In this document: in pieces, positions 31,186 through 38,328 of the stretch | Numbering within the stretch: the first letter of the stretch is position 1 | Layout of the letters: the number at the start of each line of letters is the position of its first letter | Source of the DNA: a virus | Direction: 5' to 3' (one strand) | Virus record (IMG/VR): IMGVR_UViG_3300029922_000161 | Span: 1 to 38,812 of that record | DNA: 38,812 bases | Program-made: the position numbers and the translations under genes | Notes under the pieces: model-generated | What the model was told of the DNA's origin: nothing | Database searches by the model: none | What the model saw: only the letters and a program-made list of their open reading frames with translations

Positions 31186-31983
31186 ACTGAAACCGCAAAG
31201 TTGCTTGCTGAAAATCTGGATTGCAAGTTACTCAAGTACGATATGAGCGAATTTAGTGAAAAGCATTCGGTTAGTAGTTTGATTGGTCCTCCGCCTGGAT
31301 ATGTAGGATTTAGCGATTCTCAGGTTCAGGGTGGGCGCCTGATTTCTGATCTTAGCAAGCATCCGCATGCGGTATTATTGTTTGATGAAGTCGAAAAGGC
31401 CCACCCGGATATTTTCAATATCTTTTTGCAGATGTTGGATGAAGGTCGTTTGACCGGCTCTAATGGTAAGGAAGTCTCTTTAAAGAATTGCATCATTATT
31501 TTGACTTCTAATCTCGGGTCAGCAGATAATGAAAGAAACAATATCGGCTTTGGTTCGCAAGAACGCACCGGAGAAGATGATAAGGCCCTTAAAGAATTCT
31601 TTAAGCCAGAGTTTCGTAATCGTCTTGATCTGGTTTGCAAGTTTAATAAATTGGACCAATTATCATTGAAGAAGATTGTAGTTAAGTTTCTTGAAGATAT
31701 TAAGAAACCACTTATGGATAAGCACAACATCACGTTGAATCTTTCTGAGGCAGCAATCGAATATCTTGCTGATAAGGGATATGACCCGAAGATGGGCGCA
31801 CGTCCGCTATCTAGAAAGATTGACGAATTGGTCCGTGTTCCGCTAGCAAAGAAAATCTTGTTTGAGAAAATTTCTAATTCAAACGTTATGGCGGTGATGG
31901 AAGGTGATCAAATCGTTTTCCAAGCGACCCCTAAGCTAGTTGCAGTAATTGGTGAAGGAGGAATCATTGAAGTTCAAGAGTGA
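30775..31983 (+). CDS. clpA: ClpA unfoldase, split-intein C-part fused to C-half
   Basis: Start at ATG 30775, with AAAGGA seven bases upstream. Residues 1-137 are the intein C-part; residue 138 is Thr, the +1 extein residue. The extein (138-402) continues ring D2 from TETAKLLAENLDCKLLKYDM: SEFSEKHSVSSLIG, pore loop GPPPGYVGF, Walker B VLLFDEVEKAHPD, ILTSNLG, the ClpP-docking loop IGF (in NNIGFGSQ), FKPEFRNRLD and the sensor-2 region MGARPLSRKID. Together with 28062-29528 it rebuilds a complete ClpA with GPTGSGK-TETAK. It has its own promoters, so the two halves are made from separate messages. The stop overlaps the next gene. Confidence 0.92.
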   Translation: MIEVTLPVSSLFSILEKYEKITFIPEQEQFLNSVLRIKNENGVWVDINAAITKKTSGRKVFFDSGDILHAANKHLVFDGKTCVFLDSLSVGDIITKFSGTVITVTDIQPSDEEIFYDLSVDSDSHLYQTANGIINHNTETAKLLAENLDCKLLKYDMSEFSEKHSVSSLIGPPPGYVGFSDSQVQGGRLISDLSKHPHAVLLFDEVEKAHPDIFNIFLQMLDEGRLTGSNGKEVSLKNCIIILTSNLGSADNERNNIGFGSQERTGEDDKALKEFFKPEFRNRLDLVCKFNKLDQLSLKKIVVKFLEDIKKPLMDKHNITLNLSEAAIEYLADKGYDPKMGARPLSRKIDELVRVPLAKKILFEKISNSNVMAVMEGDQIVFQATPKLVAVIGEGGIIEVQE

Positions 31984-32653
31984 AACACGACAAAGACTGT
32001 ATCGTGGTCAGTTTAAATATAAAATCAACTTCAAGTTAACAAATAACACTATTCGTCGTGCTATTAGTAGAAATAGTCCGGTATATGTTATTGCCAAAAA
32101 CCCACATAAATTAGAATCAGCATTACTTACTTTTTACACTACTATTTTTAATGCACGTCAGAATAATTACGATGGCGGCGGCAAAGAGAGAAGTGAATAT
32201 GGCAGTTTATCTATATTCACGAATGATTATGCTTTGTGTGAAAATTTTGTGCGTGAATATGAGGTGTATATTCAGTCCTCACCAAAGATACAAGCAACTG
32301 TAATTGTATATGAAGCTGATATAATGCCTGACGGTATTAAGTATTTCAGCCGAACTCCACCAGCTGCATTTCGTACCTATATCAAGAGTGTCAGGTTCAC
32401 AAATGAAGAAAAGGTAGAATTGTTAAATTTTCTCAGTACTACGAAAGGCCTACGACCTAGCCCCGCGTTCCAGTCCTGGCTAACATATGAGTCAAGGTAT
32501 GGAATGTCTTGGTCTAGAGACAATTTTTTTATTGACTATGATAATGATGGTACGTCTTCGTATCTATACCTTATGTATCCTGAATATATAGGGAAGACCT
32601 ATCAATTGGAAAAGAAACCTCTACCTAACACAAATAATACCACGATACATTAA
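31967..32653 (+). CDS. Hypothetical protein (228 aa), TTG start
   Basis: TTG 31967 is chosen as start because a full AAGGAGG lies five bases upstream, inside the end of clpA; translation is probably coupled to it. Basic N-terminus (KSETRQRLYRGQFKYKINFK), a central alpha/beta part (PVYVIAKNPHKLESALLTF, ANDYALCENFVREYEVYI-like) and a Tyr-rich end (SYLYLMYPEYIGKTYQLEKK). No family recognised. Confidence 0.6.
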   Translation: MKFKSETRQRLYRGQFKYKINFKLTNNTIRRAISRNSPVYVIAKNPHKLESALLTFYTTIFNARQNNYDGGGKERSEYGSLSIFTNDYALCENFVREYEVYIQSSPKIQATVIVYEADIMPDGIKYFSRTPPAAFRTYIKSVRFTNEEKVELLNFLSTTKGLRPSPAFQSWLTYESRYGMSWSRDNFFIDYDNDGTSSYLYLMYPEYIGKTYQLEKKPLPNTNNTTIH

Positions 32654-32890
32654 ATGCAGCCTCGGGTAACCTCTGTAGATCAAGAGTATTTTCCCGGAAG
32701 AAAGCGGCGGGTGATTTCGGTATTGACAACATCCGAAGAGATCATTAAGATCCGGTCTAGCCTGGAACATGTTCTTATTGAAACCGGATACAAACAAACG
32801 GTAGCAGTACGAATCGAGGCTCTCCCGGAATTAATTAAAGCTCTAAAGAAAATTCAAGTGGGACAATCATTGTCAGGTAAAGCTAAATGA
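32654..32890 (+). CDS. Hypothetical protein (78 aa)
   Basis: Begins right at the stop of the preceding gene. PGRKRRVISVLTTSEEIIKI, then VLIETGYKQTVAVRIEALPE and LIKALKKIQVG: alternating strands and helices of a small single domain. No known motif. The stop overlaps the next gene by four bases, so it lies in one operon with its neighbours. Confidence 0.5.
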   Translation: MQPRVTSVDQEYFPGRKRRVISVLTTSEEIIKIRSSLEHVLIETGYKQTVAVRIEALPELIKALKKIQVGQSLSGKAK

Positions 32891-33243
32891 TCAAAGAATT
32901 ATCAGAACAAGATCGTAACTGGTATATCCTCAAGGGGTACGAGATAGCTGAGTTCGATGATTATCGTGGATGGTTTTTAAACGGTAAACGTCATAGAGAA
33001 GATGGCCCCGCGGCTGAATATGCAGACGGGCATCGGGAATGGTGGTTAAACGGCAAACGGCATAGAGAAGATGGCCCCGCGGCTGAATATGCAGACGGAG
33101 GACGGGAATGGTATCTAAACGGCAAACGGCATAGAGAAGATGGCCCCGCGGCTGAATATGCAGACGGAGATCGGTATTGGTTTCTAAACGGAATAGAAAT
33201 ATCCGAAGAAGAATATCAGGAAGCTTCCCACAAGAACTTGTAA
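32887..33243 (+). CDS. HREDGPA-repeat protein (3 near-identical repeats)
   Basis: A 118-residue member. Cap KELSEQDRNWYILKGYEI, then three units whose DNA repeats every 69 bases from 32992, 33061 and 33130 with very few differences (each HREDGPAAEYADG). C-terminal cap EISEEEYQEASHK. The near-identity at DNA level shows recent expansion of the array. Its last 28 bases overlap the convergent endonuclease gene. Confidence 0.7.
   Translation: MIKELSEQDRNWYILKGYEIAEFDDYRGWFLNGKRHREDGPAAEYADGHREWWLNGKRHREDGPAAEYADGGREWYLNGKRHREDGPAAEYADGDRYWFLNGIEISEEEYQEASHKNL
32992..33198 (+). repeat. Tandem 69-base coding repeat, three copies
   Basis: Units starting CATAGAGAAGATGGCC at 32992, 33061 and 33130. 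Each encodes one 23-residue HREDGPA unit. They are in frame and coding, so the array is a protein-repeat expansion. Confidence 0.8.
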
Positions 33244-34721
33244 TTTCCGCAGTCATATATTCTATGCCCACCAATCTCCTTCATTATTTGAGACTCAGTT
33301 TTATTAGGATTGTTCCCTTGTTTAACCAAAGCAGCTTTGGTAAAATTGCTGCGATGGTATCGAATATCATTCTTGATGTACCAGTAACCCGCATTCCGTA
33401 TGTTTTCGGTAATATCAGTGAAACCTAATTGACGATAGAGACCACCATCACTCCAGCATCGATTTGCATAGCTCACAATAGATTTAGGATTGTATGTTTT
33501 CACAAAATATTTGAATAATTTGCTGGCACCCCCAACTATTGTTCCATTTGAACAAAACCTAATCATTTCATATTCTGTTTTATCATATCTAGCTTTTCCA
33601 AAACTCATGACTGCAACTAAGTCATTATTATGGTATAATCCTAGTTTTACAGATGCGCCGGCATATCCTTGCAAATGATGTTTTTCAGTGAATTCTTTGT
33701 ATGCCTGGCCAGGAACAGTTCGAACTTCACATTTTCTAGCGTATATTCTAGGACTCAACCCCAAAATATTTGTTATTCTTGATTTCACAATATCAGGTTT
33801 GCTGTCCCATTCATCAGAGAACACCTGAATTAGTTTGATGCCTATTTCTTTACTAGCCAGATATTTGTTCACATGATAATCCGCATCTCGATATTCTTCG
33901 GAATGCCAATAAACCCCATTGTATTCTAATGCTATTTGTTTGCTTGGAATAAAAATATCGTATTCTAATTTACCAATGATGCCGGTTACGTTGTTAATGG
34001 TCTCTATTCCTAGTGAATTTACAAATTCTCGTAATTGTATTTCTCCTTCTGAGATTTTTTTAGGATAACAAACATAACAGCGCGGGATATGTCCGTAATC
34101 AACATGATCGGTAAATATGGTTTGGCATGTATTACATTCCCATGGATATTTGTTTTTTGCTCTGCTACCAAAATAATCATCTCTCGCGAATTTAGGTGAA
34201 ACTTTTTCAGAAACTCTATCAATCACTTGATGAAATCCAACAGTTTCTTTATTTTTCCTAGTACGGTGTCTTGTCACTGAATTATCTTTGGCTGCAACAG
34301 TAGCTTTTGCTTTTGCCTTAACTATTTCGCTTTGTGAGGCATTTTCTACTCCATATTTTTCCAACCAGGTTTTCTTGCGTTTTTCAATTACGTCTGACAT
34401 ATCTCTTGGTTGATATGTTTCCACCCAGTGTTCTCTAAGACACTGACAATGCTTCATATTATTACAAAAACCATAATCTGATGTTTTGGGTCGAAATGTT
34501 CTTTTTTTGTTATTTTCACAAAAAACATTTGGCTTGCCTGTAATTAGATACCACACTTTTTCGGTTATAGTCACATCGCCCAATTCGGTTGTATTCTGAT
34601 CCAACCACTCTCGTAACTCTTTGTTCTTTCGGCTACATATTACTTGCCCCAGGGCCCTGGATGACGTAGAATCTATAATTGTTTGTAATTGGGACATCCA
34701 ATGGTCATAAATAACATGCAT
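33216..34721 (-). CDS. Free-standing Vsr-like homing endonuclease
   Basis: A 501-residue paralogue of the protein at 3708-5417. The frame is open further upstream, but ATG 34721 directly follows a late promoter motif and avoids the region of the VWA gene. N-terminal Cys-rich part (FCNNMKHCQCLREHW), a module LEKYGVENASQSEIVKAK, a zinc ribbon (CNTCQTIF and CYVCYPKK), then the nuclease signature LEYDIFIPSKQIALEYNGVY with WHSEEYRD, and the C-terminal domain (YARKCEVRTVPGQAYKEF, YANRCWSDGGLYRQLGF, YDCGNYKF). Free-standing, lying between a repeat-protein gene and the VWA gene. Confidence 0.82.
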   Translation of the reverse strand: MHVIYDHWMSQLQTIIDSTSSRALGQVICSRKNKELREWLDQNTTELGDVTITEKVWYLITGKPNVFCENNKKRTFRPKTSDYGFCNNMKHCQCLREHWVETYQPRDMSDVIEKRKKTWLEKYGVENASQSEIVKAKAKATVAAKDNSVTRHRTRKNKETVGFHQVIDRVSEKVSPKFARDDYFGSRAKNKYPWECNTCQTIFTDHVDYGHIPRCYVCYPKKISEGEIQLREFVNSLGIETINNVTGIIGKLEYDIFIPSKQIALEYNGVYWHSEEYRDADYHVNKYLASKEIGIKLIQVFSDEWDSKPDIVKSRITNILGLSPRIYARKCEVRTVPGQAYKEFTEKHHLQGYAGASVKLGLYHNNDLVAVMSFGKARYDKTEYEMIRFCSNGTIVGGASKLFKYFVKTYNPKSIVSYANRCWSDGGLYRQLGFTDITENIRNAGYWYIKNDIRYHRSNFTKAALVKQGNNPNKTESQIMKEIGGHRIYDCGNYKFLWEAS

Positions 34722-34726
34722 AAAAG

Positions 34727-34734
34727 TATTTATC
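34727..34734 (-). promoter_or_regulatory. Late promoter motif GATAAATA (minus strand)
   Basis: Read on the minus strand, GATAAATA is followed by five bases (CTTTT) and then ATG 34721. A T4-type start site would fall on the A of the ATG; there is no Shine-Dalgarno sequence. Confidence 0.5.
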
Positions 34735-34749
34735 CCGTTCGTTTGCGGC

Positions 34750-34778
34750 TTGACAAATTCATTGTCATTTGTTAGAGT
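34750..34778 (+). promoter_or_regulatory. Sigma70-type promoter of the VWA gene
   Basis: TTGACA (34750-34755), 17-base spacer, TAGAGT (34773-34778). The -10 box is weak. The leader contains AAGAGGATTAGAGA before ATG 34812. Confidence 0.5.
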
Positions 34779-34811
34779 ATCACTATCAAATACTATTAAG
34801 AGGATTAGAGA

Positions 34812-36146
34812 ATGAGCACCAAGAATACGACTATTGTTCCTACTGCTACCCAACATAAGGGCAAGACCCGCACACGGAGCAAGAAGTTTGAAAATCTTGT
34901 GGGTCCGACAGACCCTAAGGTCGACAATGAAGCCCGAGAAAAGCTGATTACAGCGCGAGTTGGTTTGTACTTGAAGCATTCTTTCTTCGGCAATCTCGCA
35001 ACTCGCATGCGTATGATCAATGCGGATGAATGGTGCACTACTGCTGCGACTGACGGGAATGTTCTGTATTACAATTCTCGGTTTATCATGATGCTTAAGA
35101 CGAAAGAGGTTGAGTTTCTGCTCGCACATGAAATCGGACATTGCATCTATGATCATATGGATCGCCGAGATCGCAGGCATCCTGAGCTGTGGAACATTGC
35201 AGGTGACTATGCAATTAACGCTGATTTGAAGCGACATAAGGTCGGCGAATTCATTACAACTGTTCCGTGTTTGTATGAAGCCAAATATGATGGTATGGCT
35301 TCCGAAGCCATCTATGATGATCTAATGAAGAATGTTCAGAAAATCAACATTGATGATTTGCTGGACAAGATGATTGACGATCACCTTGATTCCAGTGAAG
35401 AAGGAGAAGGTTCAGTGTCTGGCGATCAAGGTGATGGTGATGGTGATGATAAGAAGGGCAAGGGTCGTCCTAAGTTGTCACAGGAAGAACGTGATCGAAT
35501 TCGTCAGGAAATGAAGCAGGCTATGATCCAGGCGGCGTTAAGTCAAGAGGCTGGTACTCTGCCGGCTGGCATTGAACGCATGATCAAGCAAATGACTGCT
35601 CCGGTTATGCCATGGCGAGAACTTATTCAAACCAATCTCACTTCTGCTATACGTTCAAACTATAGCTGGATGCGGCCTTCTCGGCGCGGTTGGCATATGG
35701 ATGCGGTTTTGCCCGGCTTGCTTCCTGGCGAAGAGATTGACGTTGTTGTGTTTATCGACTTGTCGGGCTCTATTTCAATGAAGCAGGGACAAGATTTTCT
35801 ATCAGAAGTCGCTGGCATGATGGAAGCATTTGATGGATTTAAGATCAGGGTAGCATGCTTTGATACTGAGGTCTATAATATGCAAGAATTCTCGTCTGAA
35901 AATCTTGATACCATCGATGGATACAAGATGCAGGGCGGCGGCGGGACCGACTTTATGTGCATGTTTGAGTACCTCAAGGAAGAAGGCATTGTTCCAAATC
36001 GGATGATCGTGTTTACAGATGGTATGCCCTGTGGAAACTGGTGCCCTGATGAAGACGATTTTGAGATCACCTGGATAATTCATGGATCAAAAAGCATTAC
36101 TCCCCCGCGCGGACAATGGGCATACTATGATGATCATCAAAAGTGA
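34812..36146 (+). CDS. Metallopeptidase-like / VWA protein (DUF2201 type)
   Basis: A 444-residue protein. N-terminal domain with the zinc-protease motif FLLAHEIGHCIYDH (H-E-x-x-H, about residue 106) and the region NIAGDYAINADLKRH. A Gly/Asp-rich charged linker (about 200-225) follows. The C-terminal domain is VWA-like with a MIDAS site: VVVFIDLSGSIS, GGGGTDF and VFTDGMP. This pairing is the DUF2201 family, which in bacteria usually sits beside a MoxR-type AAA ATPase; none is adjacent here. Its GC content is clearly higher than that of the flanking endonucleases (31 of 60 in one line). Substrate unknown. Confidence 0.85.
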   Translation: MSTKNTTIVPTATQHKGKTRTRSKKFENLVGPTDPKVDNEAREKLITARVGLYLKHSFFGNLATRMRMINADEWCTTAATDGNVLYYNSRFIMMLKTKEVEFLLAHEIGHCIYDHMDRRDRRHPELWNIAGDYAINADLKRHKVGEFITTVPCLYEAKYDGMASEAIYDDLMKNVQKINIDDLLDKMIDDHLDSSEEGEGSVSGDQGDGDGDDKKGKGRPKLSQEERDRIRQEMKQAMIQAALSQEAGTLPAGIERMIKQMTAPVMPWRELIQTNLTSAIRSNYSWMRPSRRGWHMDAVLPGLLPGEEIDVVVFIDLSGSISMKQGQDFLSEVAGMMEAFDGFKIRVACFDTEVYNMQEFSSENLDTIDGYKMQGGGGTDFMCMFEYLKEEGIVPNRMIVFTDGMPCGNWCPDEDDFEITWIIHGSKSITPPRGQWAYYDDHQK

Positions 36147-36158
36147 CAGGAAAATTAG

Positions 36159-37028
36159 TTAACCACTATTTACATCCACGCTTTCTGTCTTAGAGTGCCC
36201 CTTTTTATTCTTTTCTCTCAATGAGGGGCAACTATTTTTATGTGGTAGACAACACCATTTCCCACTAGGATATTTATAGTGAGCATCCGTCTGGCAGTAA
36301 GTGCATTTTCCTAGTTCATCAGTATAAACTGAGGTTGGGTGTTTGTGCCCGGCCCTAAAAAATCCTCGTTTAGGCAAATTATCATATGCTGCAGGATCGA
36401 ATGGTATATCTTTAGACGATTCGTAATATGTGTTGTATCTATGAAATAATTCATCGGCAGTTAATGAATTAGTTTGCCGTTTTGTCTCATTGACTATTCC
36501 AGGCAACATCTCTAAATTATTTATGTCTCCGATAATATATGCGGGTATTCCAGTACAAAATCCATAATATCTACTAATCATATGGTCCAAATGCCAATCA
36601 TTCCCGCGCATTCTATCAGGATCAAGTTGATTGATATGCTTTCGATAATTCCATTCAGTTATTTTACCTACTAATTTATAATATTGCTTTTTGGTTAGAG
36701 TTTGTTCTCCGTGTTTAGCTGTCTCTATTAATTTTTGTGTAGCCGCATCTTTTGTTGCTTTTATCTTTTTATATGTAGCTTCTTTTTCTTCTAATGGTAT
36801 AGCAGCAATGCGTTCTATTCCACTTTTGCTTTTTAATTCTTTAATTTCTGGTAACAAACTTATATTAGGCACGCCATATCGTTTTATAGATGTTTCTTGC
36901 ATTTTATTACGTACAGCCGAACAACCAGCTGGTCTCTTTGAGCAAACAGCTTTTCCTTTTAAAGTGAATCTAATAGCCTGGTTCCCGCAACCATTTTCGC
37001 ATTGCGGCATTCTTTGGTCTAAATACAT
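36159..37028 (-). CDS. HNH homing endonuclease
   Basis: A 289-residue protein. N-terminal zinc-binding Cys (CENGCGNQ) and one KYG-type module (KRYGVPNISLLPEIKELK). The HNH core is DWHLDHMISRYYGF with GDINNLEMLPGIVNETKRQ, giving H, N and the metal His in the usual spacing. A C-terminal zinc ribbon (CTYCQTD) and CCLPHKNSCPS follow. Ribosome site AGGAAGGA on its own strand. It converges on the VWA gene, 12 bases apart. The nuclease class differs from the other four, yet it shares their repeat module. Confidence 0.85.
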   Translation of the reverse strand: MYLDQRMPQCENGCGNQAIRFTLKGKAVCSKRPAGCSAVRNKMQETSIKRYGVPNISLLPEIKELKSKSGIERIAAIPLEEKEATYKKIKATKDAATQKLIETAKHGEQTLTKKQYYKLVGKITEWNYRKHINQLDPDRMRGNDWHLDHMISRYYGFCTGIPAYIIGDINNLEMLPGIVNETKRQTNSLTADELFHRYNTYYESSKDIPFDPAAYDNLPKRGFFRAGHKHPTSVYTDELGKCTYCQTDAHYKYPSGKWCCLPHKNSCPSLREKNKKGHSKTESVDVNSG

Positions 37029-37092
37029 TTCTGATGATCCTTCCTGATCGTTAGAGCGGGTAGATGCTTCAACATCGTGATCCGCACATTTC

Positions 37093-37100
37093 TATTTATC
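37093..37100 (-). promoter_or_regulatory. Late promoter motif GATAAATA (minus strand)
   Basis: Minus-strand GATAAATA, giving a predicted leader of about 59 bases to the HNH endonuclease start at 37028. Confidence 0.45.
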
Positions 37101-37112
37101 CCAATTATTGGC

Positions 37113-37140
37113 TTGACTTTAAAAGTGAAACTAGTATAAT
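37113..37140 (+). promoter_or_regulatory. Sigma70-type promoter
   Basis: TTGACT (37113-37118), 16-base spacer, TATAAT (37135-37140). The ATG at 37148 comes seven bases after the -10 box, so the leader would be zero to two bases. Confidence 0.75.
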
Positions 37141-37147
37141 AGATCAT

Positions 37148-37351
37148 ATGAACCCAGACGAAGACGAAACTTTCAACGAAGGGTTTAAAGACATTGATAC
37201 TTTATTTACTAAATTAAGGGAGCAAAACTATCCGCCGGCTATACGCGAGAGATTGAATATGATGCGAAACATAGTGTTGCTTGCTGAAACCAATGCAACG
37301 ATTAACGATTTGTTGTGTCAAGTAGAGGAAGCCTATCTATTACTAAAATGA
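37148..37351 (+). CDS. Small protein (67 aa), paralogue of the next gene
   Basis: ATG 37148 is chosen over 37064 because the promoter lies between them. Acidic N-terminus MNPDEDETFNEGFKDIDTLF; C-terminal helix RLNMMRNIVLLAETNATIND, nearly the same as in the following gene. Probably a leaderless message. ATGA overlap with the next gene indicates coupled translation. Function unknown. Confidence 0.55.
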   Translation: MNPDEDETFNEGFKDIDTLFTKLREQNYPPAIRERLNMMRNIVLLAETNATINDLLCQVEEAYLLLK

Positions 37352-37686
37352 CTAGAGAACACACGACCGGTCCACCCTATGACTATCTGAAAGCTAAAAC
37401 TATATTAGGTATAGGAGATACTGTATATGAGCAATGGACTCATGTAAATAGACAGGGACCCGATCTGATTTACGGACTCATGAGGGGTCATTCAGTGAGG
37501 GGTCATTCAGAATTACGAATTCTGATTCCAGATTTGCAAAATGAACTGAAGCAGATAGAAGGTACTCCAGAAAGAATACGCCGCAGATTAACCTTAATGA
37601 GAGACATTGTGTTGCTAGCCGAAACCAACCCAACTATTAATGATTTGCTTAAGCAACTAGAAGAAACTTATCAATTGGTGAACTAA
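37348..37686 (+). CDS. Hypothetical protein (112 aa), paralogue of the preceding gene
   Basis: Starts at ATG 37348 in an ATGA overlap. The N-terminal part (TTGPPYDYLKAKTILGIGDT, then YGLMRGHSVRGHSELR) contains a short internal direct repeat MRGHSV/VRGHSE. The C-terminal ~35 residues (RLTLMRDIVLLAETNPTIND) match the preceding protein, suggesting duplication. TAATG overlap with the next gene. Function unknown. Confidence 0.55.
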   Translation: MTREHTTGPPYDYLKAKTILGIGDTVYEQWTHVNRQGPDLIYGLMRGHSVRGHSELRILIPDLQNELKQIEGTPERIRRRLTLMRDIVLLAETNPTINDLLKQLEETYQLVN

Positions 37687-37937
37687 TGAAAACATTAGAT
37701 GACATCAATATCAATCAATGGTTTATGACCCGTGAGTTAGCATTTGTTCCGGATCATTTTACTCAGACGACTATTGATCTAACTACAGACTCTCATACCT
37801 GGATTAGAGAAAAGCTGTCGGGTAGATATGCATTAATAACTGCACCGGAAGTAAGGGTTTATTATGATGGATTACCACAGCAACCAGCATTCGAGGATTC
37901 TAAAGAAGCTATGCTCTATATTCTAACTTGGGGCTAA
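37686..37937 (+). CDS. Hypothetical protein (83 aa)
   Basis: Translationally coupled to the preceding gene (TAATG). WFMTRELAFVPDHFTQTTID, then a beta-rich middle (YALITAPEVRVYYDGLPQQP) and a helical end SKEAMLYILTWG. Looks like a complete small domain; no family recognised. Confidence 0.5.
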   Translation: MKTLDDININQWFMTRELAFVPDHFTQTTIDLTTDSHTWIREKLSGRYALITAPEVRVYYDGLPQQPAFEDSKEAMLYILTWG

Positions 37938-37938
37938 T

Positions 37939-38328
37939 ATGACCAGAAACAGTCCACGCGCGCGATATGTTATTTCTGAACTTTCAGAACAAGATCGTAA
38001 TTGGTATTTTCTTAAAGGTTACGAAATTAGAGAAAATAAATTCTTGCGAGAATTTCGATTGGGCGGATCCTTTCATAGAGAAGATAGCCCTGCTAAAGAA
38101 TATTCGGGAGGGGCACAAGGCTGGTTCCAACACGACAGACTTCATAGAACAGATGGACCCGCCTATATCACGACCGAAGGCACTCAGTACTGGTATTTGA
38201 ACGGCGAACGTCATAGAGAAGATGGCCCTGCTATCGTCCGCATAGATGGATATCAGGAATGGTGGTTAAACGGTAAACGAATATCATACAGAGCACACAA
38301 AGAAATGAAGCGATATGTCACTTCCTGA
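37939..38328 (+). CDS. HREDGPA-repeat protein (3 repeats, diverged)
   Basis: A 129-residue member. Extra N-terminal residues (TRNSPRARYV) precede the cap ISELSEQDRNWYFLKGYEI. Units: GGSFHREDSPAKEYSGG, HDRLHRTDGPAYITTEG and NGERHREDGPAIVRIDG, then a changed C-terminal cap (ISYRAHKEMKRY). More diverged than its relatives. Overlaps the next member. Confidence 0.65.
   Translation: MTRNSPRARYVISELSEQDRNWYFLKGYEIRENKFLREFRLGGSFHREDSPAKEYSGGAQGWFQHDRLHRTDGPAYITTEGTQYWYLNGERHREDGPAIVRIDGYQEWWLNGKRISYRAHKEMKRYVTS

Noticed and set aside
32992-33198. Evenly spaced near-identical repeats, at first like a CRISPR array
   Set aside because: The 69-base period is a whole number of codons, the units are fully coding and in frame, and there are no variable spacers.
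34722-35237. Upstream extension of the minus-strand endonuclease frame
   Set aside because: It is antisense to the VWA gene and lies upstream of the promoter motif that sits directly before ATG 34721.
36271-36278. Minus-strand TATAAATA inside the HNH gene
   Set aside because: It lies within coding sequence with no gene start downstream on that strand, so it is likely chance in AT-rich DNA.
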